Assembly (NCBI RefSeq): GCF_001456025.1
Contig: NZ_LMTZ01000106.1
Span: 6,931-70,930 of the forward strand
Reading direction: 5' to 3'
Length of the DNA: 64,000 nucleotides
Source: Mastigocoleus testarum BC008
GTDB taxonomy: Bacteria > Cyanobacteriota > Cyanobacteriia > Cyanobacteriales > Nostocaceae
In this document: piece by piece, positions 36,674 to 46,080 of the stretch
Layout of the letters: every line of letters starts with the position of its first letter
How positions within the stretch are numbered: position 1 is the first letter of the stretch
The notes under the pieces: model-generated
The model's database searches: none
What the model saw: the letters and a program-made list of their open reading frames with translations, nothing else
What the model was told of the DNA's origin: nothing
Translations under genes and position numbers: made by a program

Positions 36674-37846
36674 GTGGAAAACGAACGGCAAGACAATCTT
36701 CCAAGAGCAGCTTCAATACTTTGCTTGGGAACTGGTTGGTTCCCAACAGCACCAGGTGGGTTGGAACGGTATGTTTATGAATTAACTCGCTGTTGGGCTA
36801 CTAAGCAAGACAACGTGGAATTATGCGGAGTTGGAATACCTGAAGCAACAGAGGATTTCCCCATTAAATTGAATAATTTAGCATCACCTGATTCTCCCAT
36901 TTGGCAAAGACTTTGGTCTATCCGTCAAAATTTTCGTCAAACAAGAAATGCTAAACCAGATGCAATCAATCTGCATTTTGCTCTCTACAGTTTTCCGTTA
37001 CTGGATATTTTTCCAAAGGAAGTACCAATTACTTTTAACTTTCATGGACCTTGGGCTTCGGAAAGTAAACAGGAGGTGATGCATCGCAAAATCAGTAACT
37101 TTTTGAAATATTGGCTGATAGAGAGAAAAACTTATCATAGCTGCGATCGCTTCATAGTCCTCAGCAAAGCATTTGGTAACGTACTCCATCAGGAATACCA
37201 AATTCCTTGGGAGAAAATTAATATTATTCCTGGTGGGGTTGACATAAATAACTTTAAAGCAAATTTTTCCTTACAGGAAGCACGTCTTCAACTAAACTGG
37301 CCTCAAGATCGACAAATCATCTTCACTTCTCGTCGTTTAGTACATCGAGTAGGAATAGATAAACTTTTAACAGCTTTCGCTACAATTAGAACAAAAATAC
37401 CTGATGTATGGTTAGCGATCGCCGGACGGGGTCCCCTTGAAGCGGAACTTAAACAGCAAGTTAAAGACCTAGAACTTGAAGATCGAGTTAAATTTTTAGG
37501 ATTTTTGCCCGATGAACAACTACCCATTGCTTATCAGGCTGCTGATTTTAGTATTATGCCTTCTCAATCCTTCGAAGGGTTTGGTTTAGCAATAGTTGAA
37601 TCTTTGGCTTGTGGAACCCCTGTGATTTGCACTCCTGTGGGTGGAATGCCAGAAATCTTAACACCATTTTCTCCCCAACTCATTACTTCTTCAATTAGCG
37701 CTAATTCAATTGCAAAGAAATTGGAACAAGCTTTACTAGCTAAAGTATCCATTCCATCAAAAGAAGATTGCCGTCAATATGCCTCTGCAAATTTTAATTG
37801 GAATAAAATTGCAAATGAAGTTAGAGGTGTTCTTTTAAGTCCTTAG
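36674..37846 (+). CDS. GT-B glycosyltransferase, family 4 type
   Basis: The 390-residue protein starts at a GTG (36674), supported by AGGAG ten bases upstream. It has the GT4 layout: N-terminal FPTAPGGLERYVYELTRCW, a central FNFHGPW, the donor-site strand IIFTSRRLVHRVGIDKLLTA, then RVKFLGFLPDEQLPIAYQAAD and the EX7E motif in SFEGFGLAIVESLACGTPVI. It probably adds a sugar to a lipid-linked or exported glycan in the cytoplasm. Large non-coding gaps on both sides show it is not in a compact cluster. Confidence 0.92.
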   Translation: MENERQDNLPRAASILCLGTGWFPTAPGGLERYVYELTRCWATKQDNVELCGVGIPEATEDFPIKLNNLASPDSPIWQRLWSIRQNFRQTRNAKPDAINLHFALYSFPLLDIFPKEVPITFNFHGPWASESKQEVMHRKISNFLKYWLIERKTYHSCDRFIVLSKAFGNVLHQEYQIPWEKINIIPGGVDINNFKANFSLQEARLQLNWPQDRQIIFTSRRLVHRVGIDKLLTAFATIRTKIPDVWLAIAGRGPLEAELKQQVKDLELEDRVKFLGFLPDEQLPIAYQAADFSIMPSQSFEGFGLAIVESLACGTPVICTPVGGMPEILTPFSPQLITSSISANSIAKKLEQALLAKVSIPSKEDCRQYASANFNWNKIANEVRGVLLSP

Positions 37847-38581
37847 TAGATTATTTAATTTTAAAATATAAAAAAATAAATTACTTCTGAATACTTATTA
37901 AATTTATTTAAAATTCAAAAAATCAGCTTAAAGGAGATTTAATTGCGATTTTTAATTGATTTTAGAGTGATACTATTATTTGGAATAAAGGAATTAATAA
38001 GCGATATAGACTAATATTAACTACCAACCGATAAAATTGTGTTGTTGTCGTATATAAATAATTAATTTTAATTATCTATCACTACAGCATAACCCATAGA
38101 GTAATTGCCAACCTTGACTCTAAACTGATTGAAAACGCTTTTTTACGAAGATTAACATTTTTAAATAATATTTATAATTTTCTGCTCTGCTCAATAATAA
38201 GGATTAAAGTTGATATTTTAAATTGCATCGAACAACGGATATATTTGTCACAGACAATCAATAGAAATTAATTTTACACATACTAACGCTATAAATTATC
38301 TACGCACTTTTCTGATGACTGATAAAACCTAATTGTTACTGATACCGGTTATATTCGAATACTAATAGCGAGTGAGTATATGAAAATTAAAAAGATTGGC
38401 TTGTAACTATAACCTACAAATTATTTTGTATCGAATTAATAAAGATTTAGCAATAATTTATTCTAGTCTGTAAATAATAGTCAAAGCGGCGTAGTATATA
38501 TCACTCAAGCGATAGATAGATTTATAATTTTACGTTAACATAAATAACGTTTGAATCACGTAAATATGAGTCTAAATAGTG
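37847..38581. other. AT-rich stretch between glycosyltransferase genes
   Basis: I see no gene, clear hairpin or repeat array here. Confidence 0.5.
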
Positions 38582-39445
38582 ATGAAGCTGAGCGTAGTCA
38601 TACCTTGCTTCAATGCAGGTAACACCATCGGCATGCAATTAGATGCCTTAGCAAAGCAGAAATGGTCTCAACCTTGGGAAGTAATCATTGCAGATAATGG
38701 CTCCACAGACGACACTCTGACTATAGTCCAGGAGTACCAACAAAAAATTCCCCATCTTCGCATTGTCGATGCATCTCTAAAATCTGGAGCTGCATATGCT
38801 CGTAATATTGGGGCAAAAAGTGCTCAAAGTGAGGCTCTAGCATTTTGTGATGCTGATGATGTAGTTGCTCCTGGTTGGGTTGCAGCTATAGGCGAAGGGC
38901 TAGCAAAATATGATTATGTCGGTGGTAGAAATGAACACTGCAAACTCAACGAATCTTGGCTAGTTAAAGCCTATGGTTGCGAAGAAAGTAATGGTGTGTT
39001 TTTCGATCATCCATATTTACCGCTAGTAAGTGGTAATAACTTCGGTGTTAGAAGGAAGCTTCATGAAGCGATTGGTGGTTTTGATGAAAAACTGTTAAAA
39101 CTTCAAGACGTGGATTATGGCTGGAGATTACAAGAAGCAGGAGCCAAAATTCATGAGATAGAAGAAGCATTAGTTCATTTTAGATTCCGTAAAACCATAT
39201 CAGATATATGTCGCCGTGCGTGGCAAAGCGGCTGTCATGAAGCCTTACTTTACAAAAAGCATCGAAAAATGGGAATGCCACAACTCATATGTTGGACTAC
39301 CCTGATTAAGACAGCAATCATGTCTCCTATATGGTTTATAGCGAGAGTTCGCGATAAAGCTAGTTTGGTCAAACTTTTAATGGAGTTATGTTGGCGTGCT
39401 GGTCAGCTACAGGGTTGTATGCAACACAAATATCTACCAATTTGA
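38582..39445 (+). CDS. GT-A glycosyltransferase, family 2 type
   Basis: The product of about 287 residues starts MKLSVVIPCFNAGNTIGMQL, has WEVIIADNGSTDDTL and the metal-binding FCDADDVVAPGW, and ends with a GGFDEKLLKLQDVDYGWRLQ acceptor-site motif typical of GT2. A hydrophobic segment near the C-terminus (TLIKTAIMSPIWFIA) suggests membrane association. I prefer the ATG at 38582 to the GTG immediately before it. The context of two GT4 enzymes suggests glycan assembly. Confidence 0.9.
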   Translation: MKLSVVIPCFNAGNTIGMQLDALAKQKWSQPWEVIIADNGSTDDTLTIVQEYQQKIPHLRIVDASLKSGAAYARNIGAKSAQSEALAFCDADDVVAPGWVAAIGEGLAKYDYVGGRNEHCKLNESWLVKAYGCEESNGVFFDHPYLPLVSGNNFGVRRKLHEAIGGFDEKLLKLQDVDYGWRLQEAGAKIHEIEEALVHFRFRKTISDICRRAWQSGCHEALLYKKHRKMGMPQLICWTTLIKTAIMSPIWFIARVRDKASLVKLLMELCWRAGQLQGCMQHKYLPI

Positions 39446-39697
39446 ATGTCATATATCCTACAGCACAAAATTATTGAGAGAATCATATTTTTCTCTTATT
39501 TCCAAAAGCTTCAATATATACATCCAAACTAACGACTTCCAAAATAATTTCCAAAATAATTAGGGCTTGCTGAAACCAGGGAGATGGGAGAGAAGGGGGA
39601 AGCAACCGAAAAAGGAAGATAGAAGATGAGGGTAAGTAAGGATGTTTTTTGTTATCATCCCATTACCCTACCCCCATTTACCCATTGCCAATCACAA

Positions 39698-40843
39698 ATG
39701 AAAATTCTTTTTTTAGATCAAAGTGGTAAACCAGGTGGCGCTGAGTTGTGTCTAATTGATATAGCCAAACCTTATCGTCAAGATTGTTTAGTTGGTTTAT
39801 TTGCCGATGGTTCTTTTAAAACGTTACTTGAAGAAAACCAAATTCCTGTCAAAGTTCTAAATCGCAAAGAAATTGAAGTTCGTAAAGAAAGCTCTCTTCT
39901 TCAAGGGCTACGCAGTCTAGGTCAAATTTTACCCTTGATTTTAACAGTGGCTAAAATAGCCCGAGAATATGACCTGATTTATGCTAATACTCAAAAAGCT
40001 CTAGCGATCGGAGCTTTGGCAAGCTTTTTCAGTAACCGTCCTTTGGTCTATCACTTACATGATATTCTGTCCCCAGAACATTTTAGTCAGACTAATCGCC
40101 GGATTGCGATCGCTTTAGCGAATAAATTCGCTTCCTTAGTAATTGCAAATTCTCAAGCCAGCAAAGATGCTTTTATTACTGCAGGCGGAAAATCGGAAAT
40201 CGTGAAAATAGTCTACAACGGATTTGAGCCTGCTAAATACAAGGTCAAGGAATCTCAAGTTAATGATATTAAACAAGAACTAGAATTAGACGGGAAATTT
40301 GTCGTCGGACATTTTAGCCGTCTAGCCCCTTGGAAAGGACAACATATATTAATTGAAGCGATTGCAAAATCTCCCAAGAATGTTATCGCGATCTTGGTTG
40401 GCGATGCATTATTTGGCGAACAAGAATATGTTAGCCAATTACACAAACAAGTTAGGAATTTGGGATTGGAAAATCGAGTCAAATTTTTAGGATTTCGTGA
40501 TGATATTCCCCAACTTATGACTGCTTGTGACCTAGTTTCTCATACTTCTACCTCTCCCGAACCATTTGGTAGAGTGATTGTTGAAGCGATGTTGTGTCAA
40601 AAACCTATCGTTGCTGCAAAAGCTGGTGGTGCTATGGAATTAATAGATCATGAAGTAAATGGTTTTTTAACAACGCCAGAAAATACTCAAGAACTTACAC
40701 AAATTATTGATAAGTGTCTGAACAACCCAGAAGAAATTACAAATATTGCTAAAACCGCTCGACAGAATGCAGCTGAACGTTTTAACGTCGTAAATATTAA
40801 TCAGCAAATAACCCAACATATAGAGTCTACGATGGGTTTATAA
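39698..40843 (+). CDS. GT-B glycosyltransferase, family 4 type
   Basis: The product from the ATG at 39698 (MKILFLDQSGKPGGAELCLI) has about 381 residues. GT4 features are the Gly-rich KPGGAE loop, VVGHFSRLAPWKGQHILIEA, RVKFLGFRDDIPQLMTACD and SPEPFGRVIVEAMLCQKPIV (EX7E). The open frame runs 24 codons further upstream through a Pro/His-rich stretch that is not GT-like, so I do not use it. It follows the GT2 gene after 252 bases, which hold a small TTCCAAAATAAT tandem duplication near 39537-39560. Confidence 0.9.
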   Translation: MKILFLDQSGKPGGAELCLIDIAKPYRQDCLVGLFADGSFKTLLEENQIPVKVLNRKEIEVRKESSLLQGLRSLGQILPLILTVAKIAREYDLIYANTQKALAIGALASFFSNRPLVYHLHDILSPEHFSQTNRRIAIALANKFASLVIANSQASKDAFITAGGKSEIVKIVYNGFEPAKYKVKESQVNDIKQELELDGKFVVGHFSRLAPWKGQHILIEAIAKSPKNVIAILVGDALFGEQEYVSQLHKQVRNLGLENRVKFLGFRDDIPQLMTACDLVSHTSTSPEPFGRVIVEAMLCQKPIVAAKAGGAMELIDHEVNGFLTTPENTQELTQIIDKCLNNPEEITNIAKTARQNAAERFNVVNINQQITQHIESTMGL

Positions 40844-40970
40844 ATCAAAACTATTCAAGATAAAAGATGAGTAATAAAATTCAGGAGTCATGAGTTGGGA
40901 CTCAGAACCGGGGCTAGGGATTTATCATACTCTATTGGAGTATCGCGTCTTGGATAAATCCCTTTTTAAA

Positions 40971-41234
40971 TCAAGCAGCTTCTTGTAATTGAGGTTGTTC
41001 GCTCACTTCAGTGATATTAAGCGCCAACTGTTCGGGTTGAGGTGCTTCAGCTTTCTCTAATACTTTTACTTCAATATTGACACTAATCAAATAGTTACCT
41101 GATCGAGCATTAACTGCTTCAGCAATTAATTTCGCCATTTCTGGGCGTTTCGCACTCAAAACATCCCGTAAAACACATTTGTCCCATTCGTGCTTAGCTG
41201 TAGGACTGAGGCTGAGAATGTAATGCTTAACCAT
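40971..41234 (-). CDS. Small conserved cyanobacterial protein of unknown function
   Basis: The 87-residue product MVKHYILSLSPTAKHEWDKC... has a compact first part (to about residue 60, ending SVNIEVKVLEKAE) and a Pro/Gln/Glu-rich tail. I recall similar short proteins in other filamentous cyanobacteria but no function. There is no signal peptide or metal motif. It is separated from the convergent glycosyltransferase by 127 bases. Confidence 0.6.
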   Translation of the reverse strand: MVKHYILSLSPTAKHEWDKCVLRDVLSAKRPEMAKLIAEAVNARSGNYLISVNIEVKVLEKAEAPQPEQLALNITEVSEQPQLQEAA

Positions 41235-42436
41235 AAGATATAAACCCTTAACCCTTATCTTAACCTTTTGATCCTGAAATTAATCCAGTATTATGGATCT
41301 CTAAATTTATTATAGTACATAAATACTATTGTGTCCGGCGATTAACTCAAACTTCTCCAATGGTGCAGATGCAATTTGCAATGAAATTATTGAATATTGA
41401 TGATTTATTATTTAGAAAATAATTCTTCTTTCTATTTAGTACTGACGCATATGTCCTGTAGAATGCGCAAGACCTAAAGTACCCCGTCGCTAGGCGCTAA
41501 CACTTTGTAAATAAAATGCTCAGTGGTGCTGCGCCAACGTGTAATGATGGTAAATATTTTTGTGTGTGCATAAAATATACTCAGTGATGCAATCGAAAAT
41601 TAAGCAGATACAGAAAAACACTAAAAAACGTTCCGGCTTCTAGGGAACGTCTTAAACATTTGCGGTAAGTAAGCAACCTGTATCGCACCTGTATTATCTT
41701 GTCTTGCATGTATAGTTGCAGTACGGATTAGGATTTAAATTCCAGTAGCAACTTTGCTCGGAGAGAAAATGGTAGCCAAAAAAATTATGAGCTAACAAAA
41801 TATAACAAAAATGCGATGCAAATTTACCCAATTAAATGAATTAACGTGCTAAGTTTATCTCAAGACAATGGGAAGAATTTACTCAAATATCCACTTTGGT
41901 AATCAAAAAATTATTTTTGTGCTAAAGTGCATTTTTACAAAAATGGAAGGCAAGCAAAATCGGAATTTTCCCAATAAATCTTAATTATCGATGAAGTAAT
42001 TTAACTAAAGATCTAGATTCTCCAGTTACTACATCACATCTTGAGGGGCGTATTTTTCTAAAGGTAAATTCTCCAGGACTACACCAATAGATGTATCAAA
42101 ATTTTACCAATAAGGATGGAAATTCTGTCTGGCACAATTAATTAATAACTCTCGGTTGTATCCATACATATTGGGAGTGTTACAAACACTACACTACTGC
42201 TAGCATTTCTTAACGTCGTAAAACTTATAGTGGTGCCGACGAGTTTCCACCCGTACTAGAGTAATTGGATGTATAGACACAACTGAATAGAAATTAATCT
42301 CCCTTTTTCATCGTTATTAAAATCTTTTACGGGCTTGCATTCCCATAAATAGACTTACGGGCTTTTTCCCTATGACTATTGATTTGCGTGAGTTCTTTAA
42401 GAATCCAGTTACAAATAGAAAGATGCTCCTGTTTTC
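41235..42436. other. 1.2-kb intergenic stretch, possibly with an unannotated RNA
   Basis: There is no credible protein gene. It contains a strong minus-strand terminator at 41622-41650, a GC-rich repeat fragment (ccccgtcgctaggcgctaac) near 41482-41501, and two direct TTACGGGCTT copies near 42326-42365. The terminator lies almost 800 bases beyond the ycf23 stop codon, so a separate minus-strand RNA may end there. Confidence 0.5.
41622..41650 (-). terminator. Rho-independent terminator, minus strand
   Basis: The arms ACGTTCC (41628-41634) and GGAACGT (41644-41650) form a perfect 7-bp stem with a 9-base loop, followed on the minus strand by six U residues. The nearest upstream minus-strand gene is ycf23, 787 bases away. 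Confidence 0.75.
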
Positions 42437-43186
42437 CTAAAGAATATTGATTCTTTTCCGGTTGGCCATTAATGATTCTACTATACCCCTAACAGCAGCA
42501 ATCATTGCAATTTCACTGTTAAGTTGGTTGATTGCCGAACCTACACCAACACCAGCTGCACCAGCAGCAACAGCAAGGGGCGCTGTCACACTGGAGATAC
42601 CAGAAGCACACAATACCGGTACCGAAACAGCACGAGAAATCTCATAAGCAGCAGCCAAAGTTGGGGCAGCTTTTTCTATTAATCCTAATGTTCCGGGATT
42701 ATTGGGCTTACTGCTAGTACCACCTTCTGTCTGAATAATATCTGCGCCTACTTCCACCAATTCTTCTGCCAATTCCACTTGTTGATCCAATTTAAGAATG
42801 TGAGGAACAGTCACAGAAAGAGTAATTTTTGGAAGAAGAGCACGAGTTTCTTTTGTAAGTGCTAAAACTTCTTCAGCTTCAAATTTACGCCCTTTGACAT
42901 AAAAAGAATCAAAATTACCAATTTCAATAAGATCGGCACCAGCATTCACTGATGTCACAAATTTCTCTGGTTCTACTGCTGATACACAGATAGGCAGATT
43001 AGTCAATAGTTTTACTGTCTTGACCAATGCAGGATCTGCAGCAATATCAATGAAGGTAGCACCACCATGATGTGCTGCTTGAACAGTCGCGGCAACGCTC
43101 TTAGGATTGAAATTATTCAAACCACTGATAACTTTTAAAGCATTGCGGTTGAAAAATGCACGTTGCAAAGAAGGATGCATCGTCAT
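42437..43186 (-). CDS. ycf23: Ycf23 (DUF561) TIM-barrel protein
   Basis: The 249-residue protein belongs to the Ycf23/DUF561 family of cyanobacteria and algal plastids. It reads as a beta/alpha barrel: ALKVISGLNNFN, GGATFIDIAADP, PICVSAVEP, GADLIEIGNFDSFY, VGADIIQTEGGTSS and a phosphate-binding-like end AGAAGVGVGSAINQL. No enzyme activity has been established as far as I know. A strong hairpin lies about 200 bases upstream. Confidence 0.9.
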   Translation of the reverse strand: MTMHPSLQRAFFNRNALKVISGLNNFNPKSVAATVQAAHHGGATFIDIAADPALVKTVKLLTNLPICVSAVEPEKFVTSVNAGADLIEIGNFDSFYVKGRKFEAEEVLALTKETRALLPKITLSVTVPHILKLDQQVELAEELVEVGADIIQTEGGTSSKPNNPGTLGLIEKAAPTLAAAYEISRAVSVPVLCASGISSVTAPLAVAAGAAGVGVGSAINQLNSEIAMIAAVRGIVESLMANRKRINIL

Positions 43187-43732
43187 AGTTATTCTCTTGA
43201 GGCTTTGAAAATAAAAATATTTTACCCTTTCCCTGTAAACAAATAATATCGTATCCTCTGGAACACTTTATTATATGTGTTGAACTTATGACTCAGATTT
43301 TTTTAACATTTCACAACCATGGAACAGCAAATCACTAAAAAGCTACCAAAAGTTCATAGGTGTTAGGGCATTGAGTATAAATTCCATTTTTCTACGCAAA
43401 CATTAGAAAAAGGAATCAAATAGGTAACTGTAGTAAAAACATATATTATTGTACTATATGTAACCTAAAAATATAACCTAAAATTTATAGCAATTATAAG
43501 TTTTCTCTAGGACTCGCTTTCAATTACTGACCATTATTTACACTTTTGAGTTTCACAAAATAAAAGAAATGAAGAATTAACGTTCGAGTATTTCTGTTAT
43601 TAGGACGTGTAGAAATAATTGATTGTGAATCTGTTTCACTTTGAAACCATGTCAGGTATGCAAAATACTACTCCTTCAAGACTATAGTTTATAGTTAAAG
43701 CTAGGGTTTACAGTTGTTAATGCCAGATATTA
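43187..43732. other. Divergent intergenic stretch with strong hairpin
   Basis: There is no gene. At 43381-43416 the arms ATTCC-A-TTTTTCTA and TAGAAAAAGGAAT pair over 13 bp with one bulged A and a 9-base loop. On the minus strand it would lie in the upstream region of ycf23. Confidence 0.55.
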
Positions 43733-44149
43733 ATGTCAGAACAAGTTATTTGGGTACATGGTGATTGTTTGAGTCCAAAAAATCCAGCATTTGAAGAATA
43801 TCCAAACTCTCCTGCAATCTGGATATGGGATGACGCACTGATCGAAAAATGGCAGATTGGTCTGAAACGAATTACCTTTATTTATGAATGTTTATTAGAG
43901 TTACCTGTCACAATCCGTCGTGGTGATGTTGTCAGTGAAGTTTTAGCTTTTGCGGTAGAAAATAACGCTAATAAGGTTATTACTGTCGACACTCCCAGCC
44001 CTCGCTTCCATAGTATTTGTGATGAAATTGAACGTTACAAAAAATTAGAGGTATATGAGGCCGATCCATTTTTTGAATACGATGGTTTCATTGACCTAAA
44101 ACGCTTTTCTCGTTACTGGAAAGTCGCCCAAAAGCATGTGTTTGATTAA
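43733..44149 (+). CDS. Stand-alone photolyase/cryptochrome N-terminal-like domain
   Basis: The 138-residue protein starts EQVIWVHGDCLSPKNPAFEE, which follows the opening of DNA photolyases (vvWfrrDLRl.DNpAL). It continues with a Rossmann-like alpha/beta pattern, including LPVTIRRGDVVSEVLAFAV and KVITVDTPSPRF. It stops before any FAD-binding helical domain, so it cannot be a photolyase by itself. The ordered ends suggest a whole small protein, not a pseudogene. It may bind an antenna chromophore or act as a partner. Function is unknown. Confidence 0.72.
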   Translation: MSEQVIWVHGDCLSPKNPAFEEYPNSPAIWIWDDALIEKWQIGLKRITFIYECLLELPVTIRRGDVVSEVLAFAVENNANKVITVDTPSPRFHSICDEIERYKKLEVYEADPFFEYDGFIDLKRFSRYWKVAQKHVFD

Positions 44150-44373
44150 TTCATGATTTAATAAATCTCAAATTTCACTAGTTTCGCAACTACCAAAGGT
44201 TAGATATCAAAAATTTATACATAAAATCTATACGGTAGCGTTAAGCATACTTGAATAACCAAAAGCCAGTGCCAGTTTATTTTTTCCCAGGAGTCTATAT
44301 GCTTTAGTAACTACTCCCCCATACGAATGAGGAAGATTTTCACTATTGTTTTGCTTCTGTAAATGTGCAAATT

Positions 44374-44934
44374 TTAATCAGCTTTTTCCTCAAGCAAAGT
44401 AACCAATGCTAATTCAATTCGATCTTCACCAACTTCTGCAATTTTTACGTCTACCCCAGGACCAAAGTATTTAATCATTTTCTCATATTTTTCTTTCCAG
44501 GCATCAATAGAAAATTCTGGGGAGTCAAATTCTAGAATAATCGTATAAGCACCTTCAGTTTCTGTTTCTCTTAAACCAGTTATTTCAGGTAAATCGTCAT
44601 CGGTTGCACCAAGACCTAAATAAGATAGAGCTCGGTCGAAATGTACATTTTGACCGTAACAGTATCTAGTGATATCTTTGCGAATTTTGTTTTGAGTTAG
44701 GGTTGCTTGTTTTTCCCGTAATGCCAAAATCTCTGGTGTTGTTGGTTGGGTAAACTTTATTGGCTTGAGTTCATTAGCTTTTAGTGCTAGTCCTCCAAGT
44801 AATAAAGGAAAACCATAAAAAAATCCAGCAAGGTTAAGAGTCGCATTATCCGTAGCATAGGCGACAAAACCAACTATAACAAGAATTCCACCAATACTTA
44901 GACCCAAAGTCCCCAAAGAAATCTGGCGTAACAT
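44374..44934 (-). CDS. DUF2854 membrane protein
   Basis: The product from the ATG at 44934 (MLRQISLGTLGLSIGGILVI) has 186 residues. It has two membrane segments near the N-terminus (about 7-27 and 34-50) and a soluble part of about 130 residues containing YCYGQNVHFDRALSYLGLG. This matches DUF2854, a family of cyanobacteria and plant plastids with no assigned role. The open frame extends to 45075, but those 47 residues have no family character and I reject them. Confidence 0.82.
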   Translation of the reverse strand: MLRQISLGTLGLSIGGILVIVGFVAYATDNATLNLAGFFYGFPLLLGGLALKANELKPIKFTQPTTPEILALREKQATLTQNKIRKDITRYCYGQNVHFDRALSYLGLGATDDDLPEITGLRETETEGAYTIILEFDSPEFSIDAWKEKYEKMIKYFGPGVDVKIAEVGEDRIELALVTLLEEKAD

Positions 44935-45162
44935 GATTTTAATTTGTGTATTAATTATTATTACTTCATTTTTACTATCATCGTTTATTATCAGTACCTT
45001 GCCAAGATATTCACCTATGGAGCAACAGTGAAAGGAAAAAGCTAATTGTAATTGTCCGACCCAATTACTAGGCACCTATAATTTATTCAAATATAAAGCT
45101 AGTAAAGTAAAGTAGGGATAGAGCTTTAGACTGAAAAAATTAATTTGTGTTGGAGAGTAAGA

Positions 45163-45345
45163 ATGGACGCCCAGACGATCAAGGAAAAAATTACTGCAAT
45201 TAGAAGCAAAAGAGAATATTTACTAGGTCTTCTAGAAAAACCAAGTTTAGGTACTTTAAGGATTGATGTTAACCAAGCTTTAGAAGAAATGGATGAGTTG
45301 ATTGACGAATATGAACGTACTTTTAATGAATCTGAAAATAATTAA
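45163..45345 (+). CDS. Small helical hypothetical protein
   Basis: This is a 60-residue acidic, helical protein starting MDAQTIKEKITAIRSKREYL and ending FNESENN. GGAG lies about nine bases before the ATG at 45163, which is a better start than the earlier in-frame one. I recall similar short proteins in cyanobacteria, with no function. It is divergent from the DUF2854 gene. Confidence 0.65.
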   Translation: MDAQTIKEKITAIRSKREYLLGLLEKPSLGTLRIDVNQALEEMDELIDEYERTFNESENN

Positions 45346-45505
45346 TTCTAAATTAAATTAAAAGCAACAGTTAAGCCTGGAAATTGCGCCGGTAGTAAAC
45401 CCAAGATGTGCTGCCGACGCATTGCTAAAAAACACATATACTACTCCTATTGACCCTGAAACGATTTCGTCTATGTATTGATAAATAATTTGCAAATATA
45501 TTCGA

Positions 45506-45919
45506 TCATGTCACCGAATTATTTATACTGTTCTCTCCCAACTTTTTAATCAGAGAAATTAGTTCATTTGTTGGCGCGTCTTTTTTACAAAAAGCATCCA
45601 GACTAGCTGTTACTTTTTTCTCATGATATTTAGTTTCTTCTAATGAGGAATAAGCAATTATTTTTGTATTAGGAACAATAGTTTTAATGTGATTGGAAGC
45701 CATCCAACCATCCATTACTGGCATTTGTAAATCCAGGACAACCACATTTGGTGGGAAACGTTTGACGATTTCTATCGCTTCTTTCCCATTCTCTGCAACA
45801 CCTACGATTTGAATATTTTCTTCACGAGAAAAAGCAAATTTCAGAGCTAAACGAGTAAGTTCGTGGTCGTCAACTATTAGAACCCGCAAGATAGAAGACT
45901 TACAGGACAACATTAACAT
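45506..45919 (-). CDS. Single-domain (REC-only) response regulator
   Basis: The 137-residue protein is one receiver domain with VLIVDDHELTR (acidic pair Asp17/Asp18), the phosphoacceptor Asp63 in VVVLDLQMPVMDGW, and the conserved Lys in CKKDAPT. There is no output domain, so it works by protein-protein contact or in a phosphorelay. It is not adjacent to a kinase; the window's two histidine kinases lie 10-25 kb away. It is on the same strand as ppk1 but downstream of it. Confidence 0.9.
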   Translation of the reverse strand: MLMLSCKSSILRVLIVDDHELTRLALKFAFSREENIQIVGVAENGKEAIEIVKRFPPNVVVLDLQMPVMDGWMASNHIKTIVPNTKIIAYSSLEETKYHEKKVTASLDAFCKKDAPTNELISLIKKLGENSINNSVT

Positions 45920-46080
45920 TGAAGTAAAATTAAACTCAATTTACAGTAACTTTTATAGTCTATGCGAACATGCACCGCAACTGACTCTATCCTATGGTTG
46001 AATAAGTTTTAATTTTATAATTAAAGCTAACAAGGGTTAATCAACTGATACATTGGGACTACCTTAATATTTTTTGCAAT

